Shown: positions 19,445 to 27,559 of the stretch, one piece after another
Layout of the letters: each line of letters begins with the position of its first letter
Position numbering within the stretch: position 1 is the first letter of the stretch
NCBI RefSeq assembly: GCF_014649335.1
Contig: NZ_BMSV01000012.1
Coordinates: 1 to 64,000, forward strand
Direction of reading: 5' to 3'
DNA: 64,000 nucleotides
DNA from: Streptomyces roseolilacinus
Lineage (GTDB): Bacteria; Actinomycetota; Actinomycetes; Streptomycetales; Streptomycetaceae
The notes under the pieces: model-generated
Told to the model about the DNA's origin: nothing
What the model saw: the letters and a program-made list of their open reading frames with translations, nothing else
The model's database searches: none
Position numbers and translations under genes: made by a program

Positions 19445-20182
19445 TCATGCCCCCGGGGCGTCCGTCACGGGCAGGCACTCGGCGAGCAGGTCGACGACGT
19501 CGCGCCAGGCGCGCTGCGCGTGCCGCGGGTGGTAGCCGACGCCGGGGACGGTGGGGTGGTCGACCGGCGGGTGGTGGAAGGCGTGCAGGGCGCCGCCGTA
19601 GACCGCGAGGCGCCAGTCGACGCCCGCTGCCTGCATCTCGGCGGTGAACGCGTTCCGCTGCGCGGGCGGCATGATCGGGTCCTCCGACCCCACTCCCGCC
19701 CACACCGGGCAGCGGATGCGCGCCGCCTCGCCCGGCCGGCCCGTGGTCAGCGCGTTGACCGTCCCGATCGCGCGCAGGTCGACGCCGTCGCGCCCGAGCT
19801 CCAGCGCGACGGCGCCCCCGGTGCCGTAGCCGACGGCGGCGATCCGGTCGGGGTCGGTCCGCGGCTCGGCGCGGAGCACGTCGAGCGCCGCGTGGCCGAT
19901 GCGCCGCATCCGGTCGGGATCGGCGAGCAGTGGCAGGCAACGGGCCAGCATCTCCTCGGGGTCACCCAGATAGCGCCCGCCGTGAAGGTCGAAGGCCAGC
20001 GCCACGTATCCCCGCTCGGCGAGAGCGTCGGCCCGGCGGCGCTCGACGTCGCTGAGCCCCATGCCCTCCGGTCCGAGCAGCACCGCGGGCCGGCGGTCGG
20101 CACCGGCGGGGAGCGCGAGGTGCCCGACCATCGTCAGGCCGTCGGCCGGGTACTCGACCGTACGTGTCGTGATCGTCGTCAT
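19445..20182 (-). CDS. Dienelactone hydrolase family protein lacking the nucleophile
   Basis: A 245-residue alpha/beta-hydrolase of the dienelactone hydrolase family. The Asp (GSEDPIMPP) and His (GALHAFHHP) of the triad are kept, but the nucleophile elbow reads G-Y-G-T-G-G (118-123), with Gly at position 120 where family enzymes have Cys (GYCxGG). Classical hydrolysis is therefore doubtful; it may bind a ligand or use another mechanism. TACAGT on the minus strand (complement of 20191-20196) lies eight bases before the ATG, suggesting another leaderless mRNA. Confidence 0.85.
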   Translation of the reverse strand: MTTITTRTVEYPADGLTMVGHLALPAGADRRPAVLLGPEGMGLSDVERRRADALAERGYVALAFDLHGGRYLGDPEEMLARCLPLLADPDRMRRIGHAALDVLRAEPRTDPDRIAAVGYGTGGAVALELGRDGVDLRAIGTVNALTTGRPGEAARIRCPVWAGVGSEDPIMPPAQRNAFTAEMQAAGVDWRLAVYGGALHAFHHPPVDHPTVPGVGYHPRHAQRAWRDVVDLLAECLPVTDAPGA

Positions 20183-20539
20183 GGGGCCGGACTGTAGTGA
20201 TCGTCCAGCCCGGTTAGGCCGGTGTTCCGCCGCCGGCTGAACGGCGCGGGCGTCCCTCCGGAAGACGGGGCGGGCCCGGCGCTCGGGGGAGCGCCGGCAG
20301 CCGGCTCGTCGATGGTCCCGCCCGGCGGAACGACACGCCGCCGACGAACGGCTCGACGGGCCGGCCCGGCGGGGCGACAGCCCCACGACGGTCGCCCTCG
20401 TCCGGCACGGACGGCCGAGCGGCCGGCCTTCGCCGGCCCGAACCGGCTGTGACCGGCCTTCCCCGGCGATCGGCCAGGACTTCCTGCGCAGGTCACCGGA
20501 GATCCGTCCGGGAGCATTGCCGAACGACTTCTTCCGATA
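20183..20539. other. Intergenic region between DLH-like gene and padR
   Basis: GC-rich divergent spacer. Apart from the minus-strand -10 near 20191 and the AT-rich approach to the PadR operator (from about 20530), I see nothing that supports a gene. Confidence 0.5.
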
Positions 20540-20571
20540 TATCGTTGAAGCATCGTGATGGATCAACGATA
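20540..20571. promoter_or_regulatory. PadR-type operator, 32-base interrupted palindrome
   Basis: Outer arms TATCGTTGA (20540-20548) and TCAACGATA (20563-20571) share a centre with inner arms CATC (20551-20554) and GATG (20557-20560). It sits directly before the RBS of the PadR gene and overlaps the likely promoter, as expected for autorepression. Confidence 0.85.
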
Positions 20572-20585
20572 GAAGGGGTGCAGTG

Positions 20586-21200
20586 ATGCGTTCACAGGGA
20601 CACGAGCACGAGCAGGGCCGGGGACACGGCTACTGCGGCCCCGGCCGGCACGGCCACGGGGAGTTCGAGGGGCGGCGCGCCGCCTTCGGGCCCTTCGGTC
20701 CGGGCTTCGGCGGCCCCGGGTTCGGCGGGCCGTTCGGCGGGCGGGGGCGCGGCGGCGGCAGGGCCCGGCGCGGGGACGTCCGGGCCTCGATCCTGGCGCT
20801 CCTGAAGGACCGCCCCATGCACGGCTACGAGATGATCCGGGAGATCGCCGAGCGCAGCGGCGGCGCCTGGAAGCCGAGCCCCGGCTCCGTCTACCCCACC
20901 CTCCAGCTGCTGGAGGACGAGGGGCTGATCGAGAGCCGCAGCGAAGGCGGCAAGAAGCTCTTCGCGCTCACCGACAGCGGGCGCGAGGAGGCCGAGTCCG
21001 CTCCCGAGGCCCCCTGGGAGGAGGCCGGCAAGGGCATCGACTGGGAGGCCATGAACGAGATCCGGCAGGCCGGCTTTGGGCTGCTGGAGGCGTTCGGCCA
21101 GGTGTGGAAGACGGGCTCGGCCGGACAGCGGCAGAAGGCCCTCGGCGTCATCAACGACGCCCGCAAGAAGCTCTACCTCATCCTGGCCGACGAGGACTGA
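20586..21200 (+). CDS. PadR-family transcriptional regulator with His-rich N-terminus
   Basis: A 204-residue regulator. Residues 1-60 are low-complexity Gly/Phe/Arg/His, with six or so His and one Cys in the first 25, then a basic stretch. The PadR winged helix follows (about 65-140: ILALLKDRPMHGYEMI, PSPGSVYPTLQLLEDEGLI, and the KKLFALTDSGREE wing) and a C-terminal dimerisation helix region. The operator overlaps the promoter, so autoregulation is likely; no divergent target is adjacent. ATG at 20586 (or GTG three bases earlier) follows AGAAGGGG. Confidence 0.9.
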   Translation: MRSQGHEHEQGRGHGYCGPGRHGHGEFEGRRAAFGPFGPGFGGPGFGGPFGGRGRGGGRARRGDVRASILALLKDRPMHGYEMIREIAERSGGAWKPSPGSVYPTLQLLEDEGLIESRSEGGKKLFALTDSGREEAESAPEAPWEEAGKGIDWEAMNEIRQAGFGLLEAFGQVWKTGSAGQRQKALGVINDARKKLYLILADED

Positions 21201-21641
21201 GGCCCGCGCGGCCGAGGGCGTCGGGGCCCGCCGCCCTCCGCGGGCGGGCCCCGAGGGGGCGCGGGAGGGTCGCCCGGAACGTACCGCCCGGCGTACGCTC
21301 CCGGCGCGTACTCCCGGCACACACCCCCGGTCGGTGTGCCGCCGTCCGTCCGCGGCGAGCGGCGCGGACGGGGCGGAACACGTACGGGGGAGGGGCCTCC
21401 GCGGGCCGCATCGGCCGCGAGCCGGGGCGTCCGTGGGGCGGGCGGTCCGCAGGCCGGACGAGCCGCCGCGGCCCGGACCGCCCGCCGGGCGTGGATCAAG
21501 GCGGCGCGCGCCCCCGGGGGCCACTTCTCCGATCTCCTCCCTGAGGACGAGGGGGAGGAGCCCGATCCCCACCCTGTGTGGGACGCGACATGCTTCCTCA
21601 CGGGGATGCCCCGAAGGGCTCCCACCTGATGAGGTGGGTGG
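21201..21641. other. Intergenic region with potentially structured leader
   Basis: A 441-base spacer. The last about 110 bases contain successive inverted repeats: CTCCTCCC...GGGAGGAG around 21533-21560, TCCCCACCCTGTGTGGGA around 21568-21585, and the RBS-proximal hairpin at 21621-21638. The first 300 bases are simply GC-rich, and I find no supported gene in them. Confidence 0.5.
21621..21638 (+). promoter_or_regulatory. Hairpin overlapping the RBS of the Clp_N gene
   Basis: CCCACCT (21621-21627), loop GATG, AGGTGGG (21632-21638), ending three bases before the GTG start. The right arm is the only purine-rich sequence available as RBS, so the hairpin would occlude ribosome binding. Confidence 0.5.
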
Positions 21642-22205
21642 GTGCAGAGCTCCACCTCGCGTTTCCCCTCCCAGCCCCCCGGGCACCGCCCCGGGCCGGA
21701 GGACCGGCTCACCGCCGAACTGGCCGCCGTCGTCGCCGGCGCGCGGCGCAGGGCGGCGCGGGACGGTGACCGGCAGATCGACACCGCCCACCTCCTCCAC
21801 TCGCTCGTCGAGTCCGACCCGGACGTCCGCGCCGCCCTCGGCGGACCGCGGGCCGCCCGCGTCCTCGCCTACCTCGTCCAGCGCAGCATCGGCTACGGCC
21901 TGCGCTGGCACGGCACCGTCGAGGACTCCGGCGCCGTGGTCCTCGACCCCGGTCCGGCACGGCCCGCCCCGCTCCCGCCGCCCGCGCCGGCCGACCCGCC
22001 CGGCTGGTCGCCCGCCGCGGTCGCCGCGCTGGGGGCGGCCCTCGCCCGGGCGCGGACGCGGGGCGAACCGCGGGCGCACCCGCGCGACCTGCTCGCCGGA
22101 CTCACCGCCGTCCCCGACTGCCGTGCCGTACAGGTGCTGGCCCGCGCGGGCGTCGACCGGGCCCGGCTGACCGCCCGGATCGAGCATCCGTCCCAACAGG
22201 CGTGA
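21642..22205 (+). CDS. Clp N-terminal-domain protein
   Basis: A 187-residue soluble protein made of two Clp_N-type helical repeats (about residues 20-75 and 125-182), each with an HLLHSL/RDLLAGL signature, separated by a Pro-rich linker. It has no AAA+ ATPase module, so it is not an unfoldase; stand-alone Clp_N proteins may act as adaptors or peptide-binding proteins. GTG at 21642 is preceded by a purine tract inside a hairpin. Codon use is typical for the window. The start is the least certain part. Confidence 0.75.
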   Translation: MQSSTSRFPSQPPGHRPGPEDRLTAELAAVVAGARRRAARDGDRQIDTAHLLHSLVESDPDVRAALGGPRAARVLAYLVQRSIGYGLRWHGTVEDSGAVVLDPGPARPAPLPPPAPADPPGWSPAAVAALGAALARARTRGEPRAHPRDLLAGLTAVPDCRAVQVLARAGVDRARLTARIEHPSQQA

Positions 22206-22246
22206 CCGCCTTTACGCTCCTGACACGGTCCTGTCATCATGGGGCG

Positions 22247-23230
22247 ATGCACGCGTCTCAGGTGAGGAGCGCCGGCCTGGGACTCGCCCTGGCCTCGGCG
22301 TTCGCGTTCGGTGGATCAGGTGTCGCGGCCAAGCCGCTCATCGAGGCGGGGCTCGACCCGCTGCACGTGGTGTGGCTACGGGTCACGGGCGCCGCGCTCG
22401 TCATGCTGCCCGTCGCCTGGCGCCACCGCGACCTGCTGCGCCGCGAACCGGCCCTCCTCGCGGGCTTCGGCCTCCTCGCCGTCGCGGGCGTCCAGGCGTT
22501 CTACTTCGCCGCCCTGTCCCGCATCCCCGTCGGTGTCGCCCTGCTCATCGAGTACCTCGCGCCCGCGCTCGTCCTCGGCTGGGTCCGGTACGTGCAGCGC
22601 CGCCCGGTGACCCGGGCCGCCGCCCTCGGCGTCGTCCTCGCCGTCACCGGCCTCGCCTGCGTGGTCGAGGTGTGGTCCGGGCTCGGCTTCGACGTGCTCG
22701 GGCTCGCCCTCGCGCTCGGCGCCGCCTGCTGCCAGGTCGGCTACTTCGTCCTGTCCGACCAGGGCGGCGACGAGGCCCGGCCCGTCGACCCGCTCGGCGT
22801 CATCGCGTACGGGCTGCTGGTCGGCGCCGCCGTCCTCACCGCCGTGGCCCGCCCCTGGGGCATGGACTGGGGCGTCCTCGCCGGCACCGCCGACCTGGGC
22901 GGCACGGCCGCGCCCGCCTGGCTGTTGCTCGGCTGGATCGTGTTCGTCGCGACCGTGCTCGCGTACGTCACCGGCGTCGTCTCCGTGCGCCGGCTCTCCC
23001 CGCAGGTCGCCGGGGTCGTGGCCTGCCTGGAGGCGGTCATCGCGACCGTCCTCGCGTGGGTGCTGCTCGGCGAGCACCTGTCGGCGCCGCAGGTCGTGGG
23101 CGGCGCCCTCGTCCTCGTGGGCGCCTTCATCGCCCAGTCGTCCACGCCCAGGGCCCCCTCGAAGCCCGTGGCGGGTTCCGGCCCCGCGGTGGACGGCGAG
23201 CGCTCGCCCGTCGACCGGGCCACCGCGTAG
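22247..23230 (+). CDS. EamA family (DMT) transporter, RhtA-like
   Basis: A 327-residue protein with ten predicted membrane helices in two EamA repeats (about residues 10-145 and 155-295), the drug/metabolite exporter layout. The closest recognisable type is RhtA, exporting amino acids such as threonine. The last 30 residues are a disordered tail. ATG at 22247 is 41 bases after the Clp_N gene; no strong RBS is visible. It might be expressed with the upstream gene. Confidence 0.87.
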   Translation: MHASQVRSAGLGLALASAFAFGGSGVAAKPLIEAGLDPLHVVWLRVTGAALVMLPVAWRHRDLLRREPALLAGFGLLAVAGVQAFYFAALSRIPVGVALLIEYLAPALVLGWVRYVQRRPVTRAAALGVVLAVTGLACVVEVWSGLGFDVLGLALALGAACCQVGYFVLSDQGGDEARPVDPLGVIAYGLLVGAAVLTAVARPWGMDWGVLAGTADLGGTAAPAWLLLGWIVFVATVLAYVTGVVSVRRLSPQVAGVVACLEAVIATVLAWVLLGEHLSAPQVVGGALVLVGAFIAQSSTPRAPSKPVAGSGPAVDGERSPVDRATA

Positions 23231-23365
23231 CGGCACCGGCCGGGCCACCGCGCGGGGGCGCGTACGCGAGCGGCCGTGCCGGTGGCCGCGTGCTTCCGGG
23301 GCGGGGCACGGGCGGCTCCCACGACTCGGCCTCACCGTGCCCCGCGCGCCCCGTGGGCGGAGGGG

Positions 23366-24070
23366 TCAGAGCGCGGCGAGGTAACCGGGCAGGGCGACCG
23401 ACGGGTCCAGGTCCTTGTCGGGGATCGCCGTGCCGTACCGCGTGACCAGCGGGATCACCCCGGCCCAGTGGGGGAGCCGCAGGTCGTCGGGGTCCTCGTT
23501 GACGCCGCCGGTGCGGACCTTCGCGGACACCTCCGCCAGGTCGAGGGCGAGGACGGCGGTCGCGGCCAGCTCCTTGGCGTCGGCGGGCCGCGAGTCCGCC
23601 GACCGGCCGGGCACGACGTGGTCGACCAGGGCGTCCAGCGCGGCCAGCTTCTCGTCCGGGTCCGTGATCTGGCGGGCGGTTCCGTGCACCACGACCGACC
23701 GGTAGTTGACCGAGTGGTGGAACGCCGAGCGGGCCAGCACCAGGCCGTCGACGTGCGTCACCGTCAGGCACACGGGCAGGCCCGGGTCGGCCGCGGGGCC
23801 GCCGCCCGCCATGCGCAGGGGCCGCGAGCCCGTCGAGCCGTGGACGTACAGGCGCTCGCCGACGCGCCCGTACAGCGTGGGCAGCACGACGGGGCGGCCG
23901 TCGCGGACGAAGCCCAGGTGGCAGACGTACGCCTCGTCGAGTATCGAGTGGACCAGCGCCCGGTCGTACGACGCCTTCGGGCGGCCGCGGGTGGGGACGG
24001 TGAGGTCCGTCGGCCCGTACGCGCCGGGGGCCTCCGGCGCCGGGCCTGCGGACGTGGCGGTCTCCGACAT
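23366..24070 (-). CDS. Pyridoxamine 5'-phosphate oxidase-fold protein
   Basis: A 234-residue flavin-binding split-barrel protein (VCHLGFVRDGRPVVLPTLYGRVGERLYVHGSTGSR, then VNYRSVVVHGTARQI). It is the NimA-like type rather than PdxH, so FMN or F420 binding is expected and the substrate unknown. ATG at 24070 is preferred to 24082 because GGAGG lies five bases before it. It is divergent from a MocR regulator across only 35 bases with a shared operator, the usual arrangement for a MocR target. Confidence 0.87.
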   Translation of the reverse strand: MSETATSAGPAPEAPGAYGPTDLTVPTRGRPKASYDRALVHSILDEAYVCHLGFVRDGRPVVLPTLYGRVGERLYVHGSTGSRPLRMAGGGPAADPGLPVCLTVTHVDGLVLARSAFHHSVNYRSVVVHGTARQITDPDEKLAALDALVDHVVPGRSADSRPADAKELAATAVLALDLAEVSAKVRTGGVNEDPDDLRLPHWAGVIPLVTRYGTAIPDKDLDPSVALPGYLAAL

Positions 24071-24082
24071 TGCGGCCTCCAT

Positions 24083-24098
24083 TGCACTAGTGCATAAT
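24083..24098. promoter_or_regulatory. Shared MocR operator/promoter
   Basis: A perfect 12-base palindrome TGCACTAGTGCA (24083-24094) lies between two divergent genes. For the rightward gene, TTGCGG (24070-24075), 17 bases, then CATAAT (24093-24098) form a promoter whose start point would fall at or next to the GTG codon at 24106. Confidence 0.75.
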
Positions 24099-24105
24099 TA
24101 TCTTT

Positions 24106-25440
24106 GTGCTAGGAGAGTATCGGATCAGTGGGCGCCGCGCATCGGAGATCGCGGCCAGCGTCGAGCGCGGGGTCGGCGCGGGTGACCTTCCACCCGGCCA
24201 ACCCCTCCCGCCGATGCGGGAGCTGGCGGTGGAGCTGGGGGTCAATCCGAACACCGTCGCGGCCGCGTACCGGACCCTGCGCGAGCGGGGCGTCATCGAG
24301 ACCGCCGGCCGGCGGGGGAGCCGGGTGCGACCCCGCCCGGTCACCACCGTGCGGGACGCCGTGCGGATCGAGGCGCCCGAGGGCGTGCGGAACCTGGGCA
24401 AGGGCAACCCCGACCCGTCCCTGCTGCCGCCGCTCGGGCCGGCGCTGGCCGCCGCCGCGCGCCGCGAGGACGCGCGGCACGTGATGTACGGGGAGCCGCC
24501 CGTGGACGCGGACTTCGCCCGGCTCGCGCGCGCCGCGCTGGACGCCGACGGAGTGCCGGCCGGGCCCGTGGGCGTGACCAGCGGAGCGCTGGACGCCATC
24601 GAGCGGGTCCTTGCCGCGCACCTGCGGCCCGGCGACGCGGTGGCGGTCGAGGACCCGGGTTGGGGCAGCGTGTTCGACCTCGTGCCGGCGCTGGGACTGC
24701 GGGTCGTCCCCGTCGGGGTCGACGACGAGGGGCCGCTGCCGGACGACGTGGAGCGGGCGCTGCGGGACGACGGGGCGCGGGCGGTCGTCGTGACCGACCG
24801 GGCGCAGAACCCGACCGGCGCCGCGGTGGGCGCCGAACGGGCCGTACGGCTCCGGGAGGTGCTGGGCCGCCACCGGGACGTGCTGCTCGTCGAGGACGAC
24901 CACGGGCACGGCTTCGTCGACGCGCCGCTCCACCCGCTGGGCGGGGTCACCGACCGGTGGGCGTTCGTCCGGTCGGTCGCCAAGGCGTACGGGCCCGACG
25001 TGCGGGTCGCCGCGTTCACCGGCGACGAGGTCACCGTCGACCGGGTCCTCGGCCGGCAGCGGCTGGGCCCCGGCTGGGTGAGCGGGCTCCTCCAGCGCGC
25101 CGTCGTCCACCTCTGGGAGACCGGCGCCGTCGACCGGGAGGCCGTGGCGCGCTCGTACGGGGAGCGGCGCGACGCCCTGGTCCGGGCGCTGGCGGAGCAC
25201 GGCGTCGAGGCGCACGGGCGCAGCGGGATGAACGTCTGGGTGCCGGTGGCCGACGAGACCGGCGTGGTGACGCGGCTGCTGCAGGCCGGGTGGGCGGTCT
25301 CGCCGGGCGCGCGGTTCCGGCTGGCGTCGCCGCCCGGGATCCGGCTGACCGTGTCCGACCTGACGGGCGCCGACATCCGGCCCCTCGCCGAGGCCGTGGC
25401 CGCGGCGACGGCGCCGGGGCCGGTGCGCTCCTACCGCTGA
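24106..25440 (+). CDS. MocR-type GntR/aminotransferase-fold regulator
   Basis: A 444-residue protein: an N-terminal GntR winged helix (about residues 5-75; PPGQPLPPMRELAVELGVNPNTVAAAYRTLRERGVIET) joined to a fold-type I aminotransferase domain (about 100-440) with PLP-lysine signature SVAKAYGP. MocR proteins sense PLP or its adducts and control vitamin B6 or related genes; the likely target is the adjacent PNPOx-fold gene. The GTG start has no RBS and is probably leaderless. The 3' end overlaps the convergent EamA gene by ten bases. Confidence 0.92.
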   Translation: MLGEYRISGRRASEIAASVERGVGAGDLPPGQPLPPMRELAVELGVNPNTVAAAYRTLRERGVIETAGRRGSRVRPRPVTTVRDAVRIEAPEGVRNLGKGNPDPSLLPPLGPALAAAARREDARHVMYGEPPVDADFARLARAALDADGVPAGPVGVTSGALDAIERVLAAHLRPGDAVAVEDPGWGSVFDLVPALGLRVVPVGVDDEGPLPDDVERALRDDGARAVVVTDRAQNPTGAAVGAERAVRLREVLGRHRDVLLVEDDHGHGFVDAPLHPLGGVTDRWAFVRSVAKAYGPDVRVAAFTGDEVTVDRVLGRQRLGPGWVSGLLQRAVVHLWETGAVDREAVARSYGERRDALVRALAEHGVEAHGRSGMNVWVPVADETGVVTRLLQAGWAVSPGARFRLASPPGIRLTVSDLTGADIRPLAEAVAAATAPGPVRSYR

Positions 25441-26444
25441 GCCGGCCGCCGCTCCCCGCGCCGCCTGGGCCGGGGGGTGCGGGGAGCGGCGCCGGCACGG
25501 CTCTGCGTGAGGGCCGCGCCCGCCAGCACGACGAGCGCGCCGACCGGGGTGTTCCAGGTGAGCGGCTCGTCCAGCAGCGTCACCCCGGCGGCCGTGGCGA
25601 TGACCGGGATGAAGTACGTGACCATCTGGCCCGTGGTCGGGCCGACCTCGGAGACGATCCCGTACTGGACGAGCATCGCGAAGCCCGTGCCCAGCGCGCC
25701 GAGCGCGACCACCGCCAGCAGCGGCACCAGCGGGAACGCCGTCGGCATGCTGGTGAACAGCGGCGTCACGACGGCCAGTTGCGCCGTCGCGAGCATCAGC
25801 TGCGCGCCGGTCAGCGACAGGTGCGACTCGCTGCGGCCGGCCAGCGTGCGCCGCACGTAGATCCAGCCGACCGGGTAGCTCAGCGAGGCGAGCAGCGCCA
25901 TGGCGGTGCCCGCGCCGTCCACGCCGGAGAAGCCCTGCCAGGCGCCGAGCACCGTGAGGACGCCGAGGAAACCGAGGCCGAGACCGGCGACCCGGCGGCG
26001 CGTCGGGCGGTCCTCGGAGAGGGCGACCAGCGACAGGACCATGCCCCACAGCGGCGAGGTGGCGTTGCAGATGCCCGCCAGGGTCGATGGGATCGTCAGC
26101 TCCGCGAAGGCGAACAGCGAGAACGGCAGGGCGTTGAGGAAGAACGCCGCCACCGTCAGGTGCGCCCACGTGCGGGCGCCGCGCGGCAGGCCCGTCCGCC
26201 GGACGGCCATGGCGGCGGCGAGCACCAGCGTGCCGAACAGCAGCCGCCCGAACGTCACCTGGAACGGCGCGTACGCCGACGTGCCCACCTTGATCAGCAG
26301 GAAGCTGAAGCCCCACACGACGGCCAGCACCGCGAAGCGCACCCTCCAGCCGACACGCGGCGCGCGGGTGGCGGCGCCGGCCGGGGCGGACGCCGGGGCG
26401 GGGGAGGGCGGCGAAGGGGCGCGGGACGGGGTCGCGGTGCTCAT
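25431..26444 (-). CDS. EamA family (DMT) transporter
   Basis: A 337-residue ten-helix exporter with two EamA repeats (about residues 38-170 and 180-315), an Ala/Pro-rich N-terminal tail and a basic Arg-rich C-terminus. Substrate unknown. Start is ATG at 26444 or, seven codons earlier, ATG at 26465; neither has a strong RBS. It is divergent from a LysR regulator over 74 bases, so LysR control of export is the natural hypothesis. Confidence 0.88.
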   Translation of the reverse strand: MSTATPSRAPSPPSPAPASAPAGAATRAPRVGWRVRFAVLAVVWGFSFLLIKVGTSAYAPFQVTFGRLLFGTLVLAAAMAVRRTGLPRGARTWAHLTVAAFFLNALPFSLFAFAELTIPSTLAGICNATSPLWGMVLSLVALSEDRPTRRRVAGLGLGFLGVLTVLGAWQGFSGVDGAGTAMALLASLSYPVGWIYVRRTLAGRSESHLSLTGAQLMLATAQLAVVTPLFTSMPTAFPLVPLLAVVALGALGTGFAMLVQYGIVSEVGPTTGQMVTYFIPVIATAAGVTLLDEPLTWNTPVGALVVLAGAALTQSRAGAAPRTPRPRRRGERRPAQR

Positions 26445-26518
26445 GGCGGCCAGCCTGTACCCCATGACTTCTTAGAACAAGTGAGATTTTCTTTGATAAT
26501 CCGATTAGCATTGCTTAC

Positions 26519-27424
26519 ATGTTGAACCTGGAGCGCCTGCGCATCCTCGACGCCCTCGCCCGGCACGGCTCGGTCAGCGGCGCCGCCGAAGGGCTGCACG
26601 TCACGACCTCGGCCGTCTCGCAGCAGCTGGCCAAGCTGGAGCGCGAGGTCGGCCAGCAGCTGGTGGCGAAGAACGGCCGGGGCGTACGCCTCACCGACGC
26701 CGGGCAGCTGCTCGCCGGCCACGCGGCGCGCATCCTGTCGCAGGTGGCGCTCGCCCAGGCGGACATCGAGGCCCAGCGCGGCCGGGTGGTGGGGGAGGTG
26801 CGGCTGGCCGGGTTCCCGACCGCCGCACGCGGCCTGTTCCCCCGCGCCATCACCACGCTGCGGGCCGGCCACCCCGAGCTGCGCGTACGCAGCAGCGAGC
26901 TGGAGCCCGAGCATGGCATCCGCCACGTCCTGAGGGGGGACGTGGACCTCGCCGTGGTGCTGGACTGGAGCAACAAGCGCCTCCCCGTGCCCGGCGGGCT
27001 CGCCCAGGCCGCCCTCCTGGACGACGCGGCCGACGTGGCCGTGCCCGCCGGCCACCCCCTCGCCGGGCGCACGGAGGTCGACCTGGAGGACCTCGCCGAC
27101 GACGACTGGGTCTCCTGGCCGGAGGGCGAGTTCTGCCACGACTGGCTCGTGTTCACCCTGCGCTCCAAGGGCATCGAGCCGCGCATCACCCACCTGGCCG
27201 GCGAGCACCACACGCAGCTGGCGCTGATCCAGGCCGGCCTCGGGGTGTGCGTCACGCCCCGGCTGGGCCGCGGACCCGTGCCCGAGGGCGTCGTCCTCGT
27301 CCCCGTACGCCAGCAGATGCGCCGGCACATCTACGCCGTGTGGCGCACGGACGCGGACCGGCGCCCGTCCATCAGGGCGGCGGTGGAGGCCCTGCGGGAG
27401 GCCGGCGCCGCCGTCGAGGGCTGA
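26519..27424 (+). CDS. LysR-family transcriptional regulator
   Basis: A 301-residue LysR protein: helix-turn-helix at about residues 4-62 (LRILDALARHGSVSGAAEGLHVTTSAVSQQLAKLE), linker helix, then a periplasmic-binding-like effector domain from about 90. The ATG has no RBS; TAGCAT (26506-26511) ends seven bases before it, so the mRNA is probably leaderless. The 74-base spacer to the divergent EamA gene is AT-rich, suiting LysR binding. Confidence 0.92.
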   Translation: MLNLERLRILDALARHGSVSGAAEGLHVTTSAVSQQLAKLEREVGQQLVAKNGRGVRLTDAGQLLAGHAARILSQVALAQADIEAQRGRVVGEVRLAGFPTAARGLFPRAITTLRAGHPELRVRSSELEPEHGIRHVLRGDVDLAVVLDWSNKRLPVPGGLAQAALLDDAADVAVPAGHPLAGRTEVDLEDLADDDWVSWPEGEFCHDWLVFTLRSKGIEPRITHLAGEHHTQLALIQAGLGVCVTPRLGRGPVPEGVVLVPVRQQMRRHIYAVWRTDADRRPSIRAAVEALREAGAAVEG

Positions 27425-27427
27425 GAC

Positions 27428-27542
27428 CCCGTACCCGCGGAGGGGACGTCACCCGAGCAGGACGGAGCCCCCTCCGCGGTGGGCGACCCGGCCGCGTCCA
27501 CCGGGGCGCGCGTCCCGGGGTCCGTCCTTCCGCGGGTACGGG
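27428..27542. terminator. Long-range inverted repeat between convergent genes
   Basis: CCCGTACCCGCGGA (27428-27441) pairs perfectly with TCCGCGGGTACGGG (27529-27542). Inside, GGGACG/CGTCCC and GGACGGA/TCCGTCC also match in the right order. The result is one large branched hairpin filling the gap between the LysR and peptidase genes, probably a two-way terminator. Confidence 0.65.
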
Positions 27543-27559
27543 CCGGGGCGGCGGGCCGT

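Noticed and set aside
20214..20566. Small frames between the DLH-like gene and padR
   Set aside because: Low-complexity text with no start signals; they run through the PadR operator.
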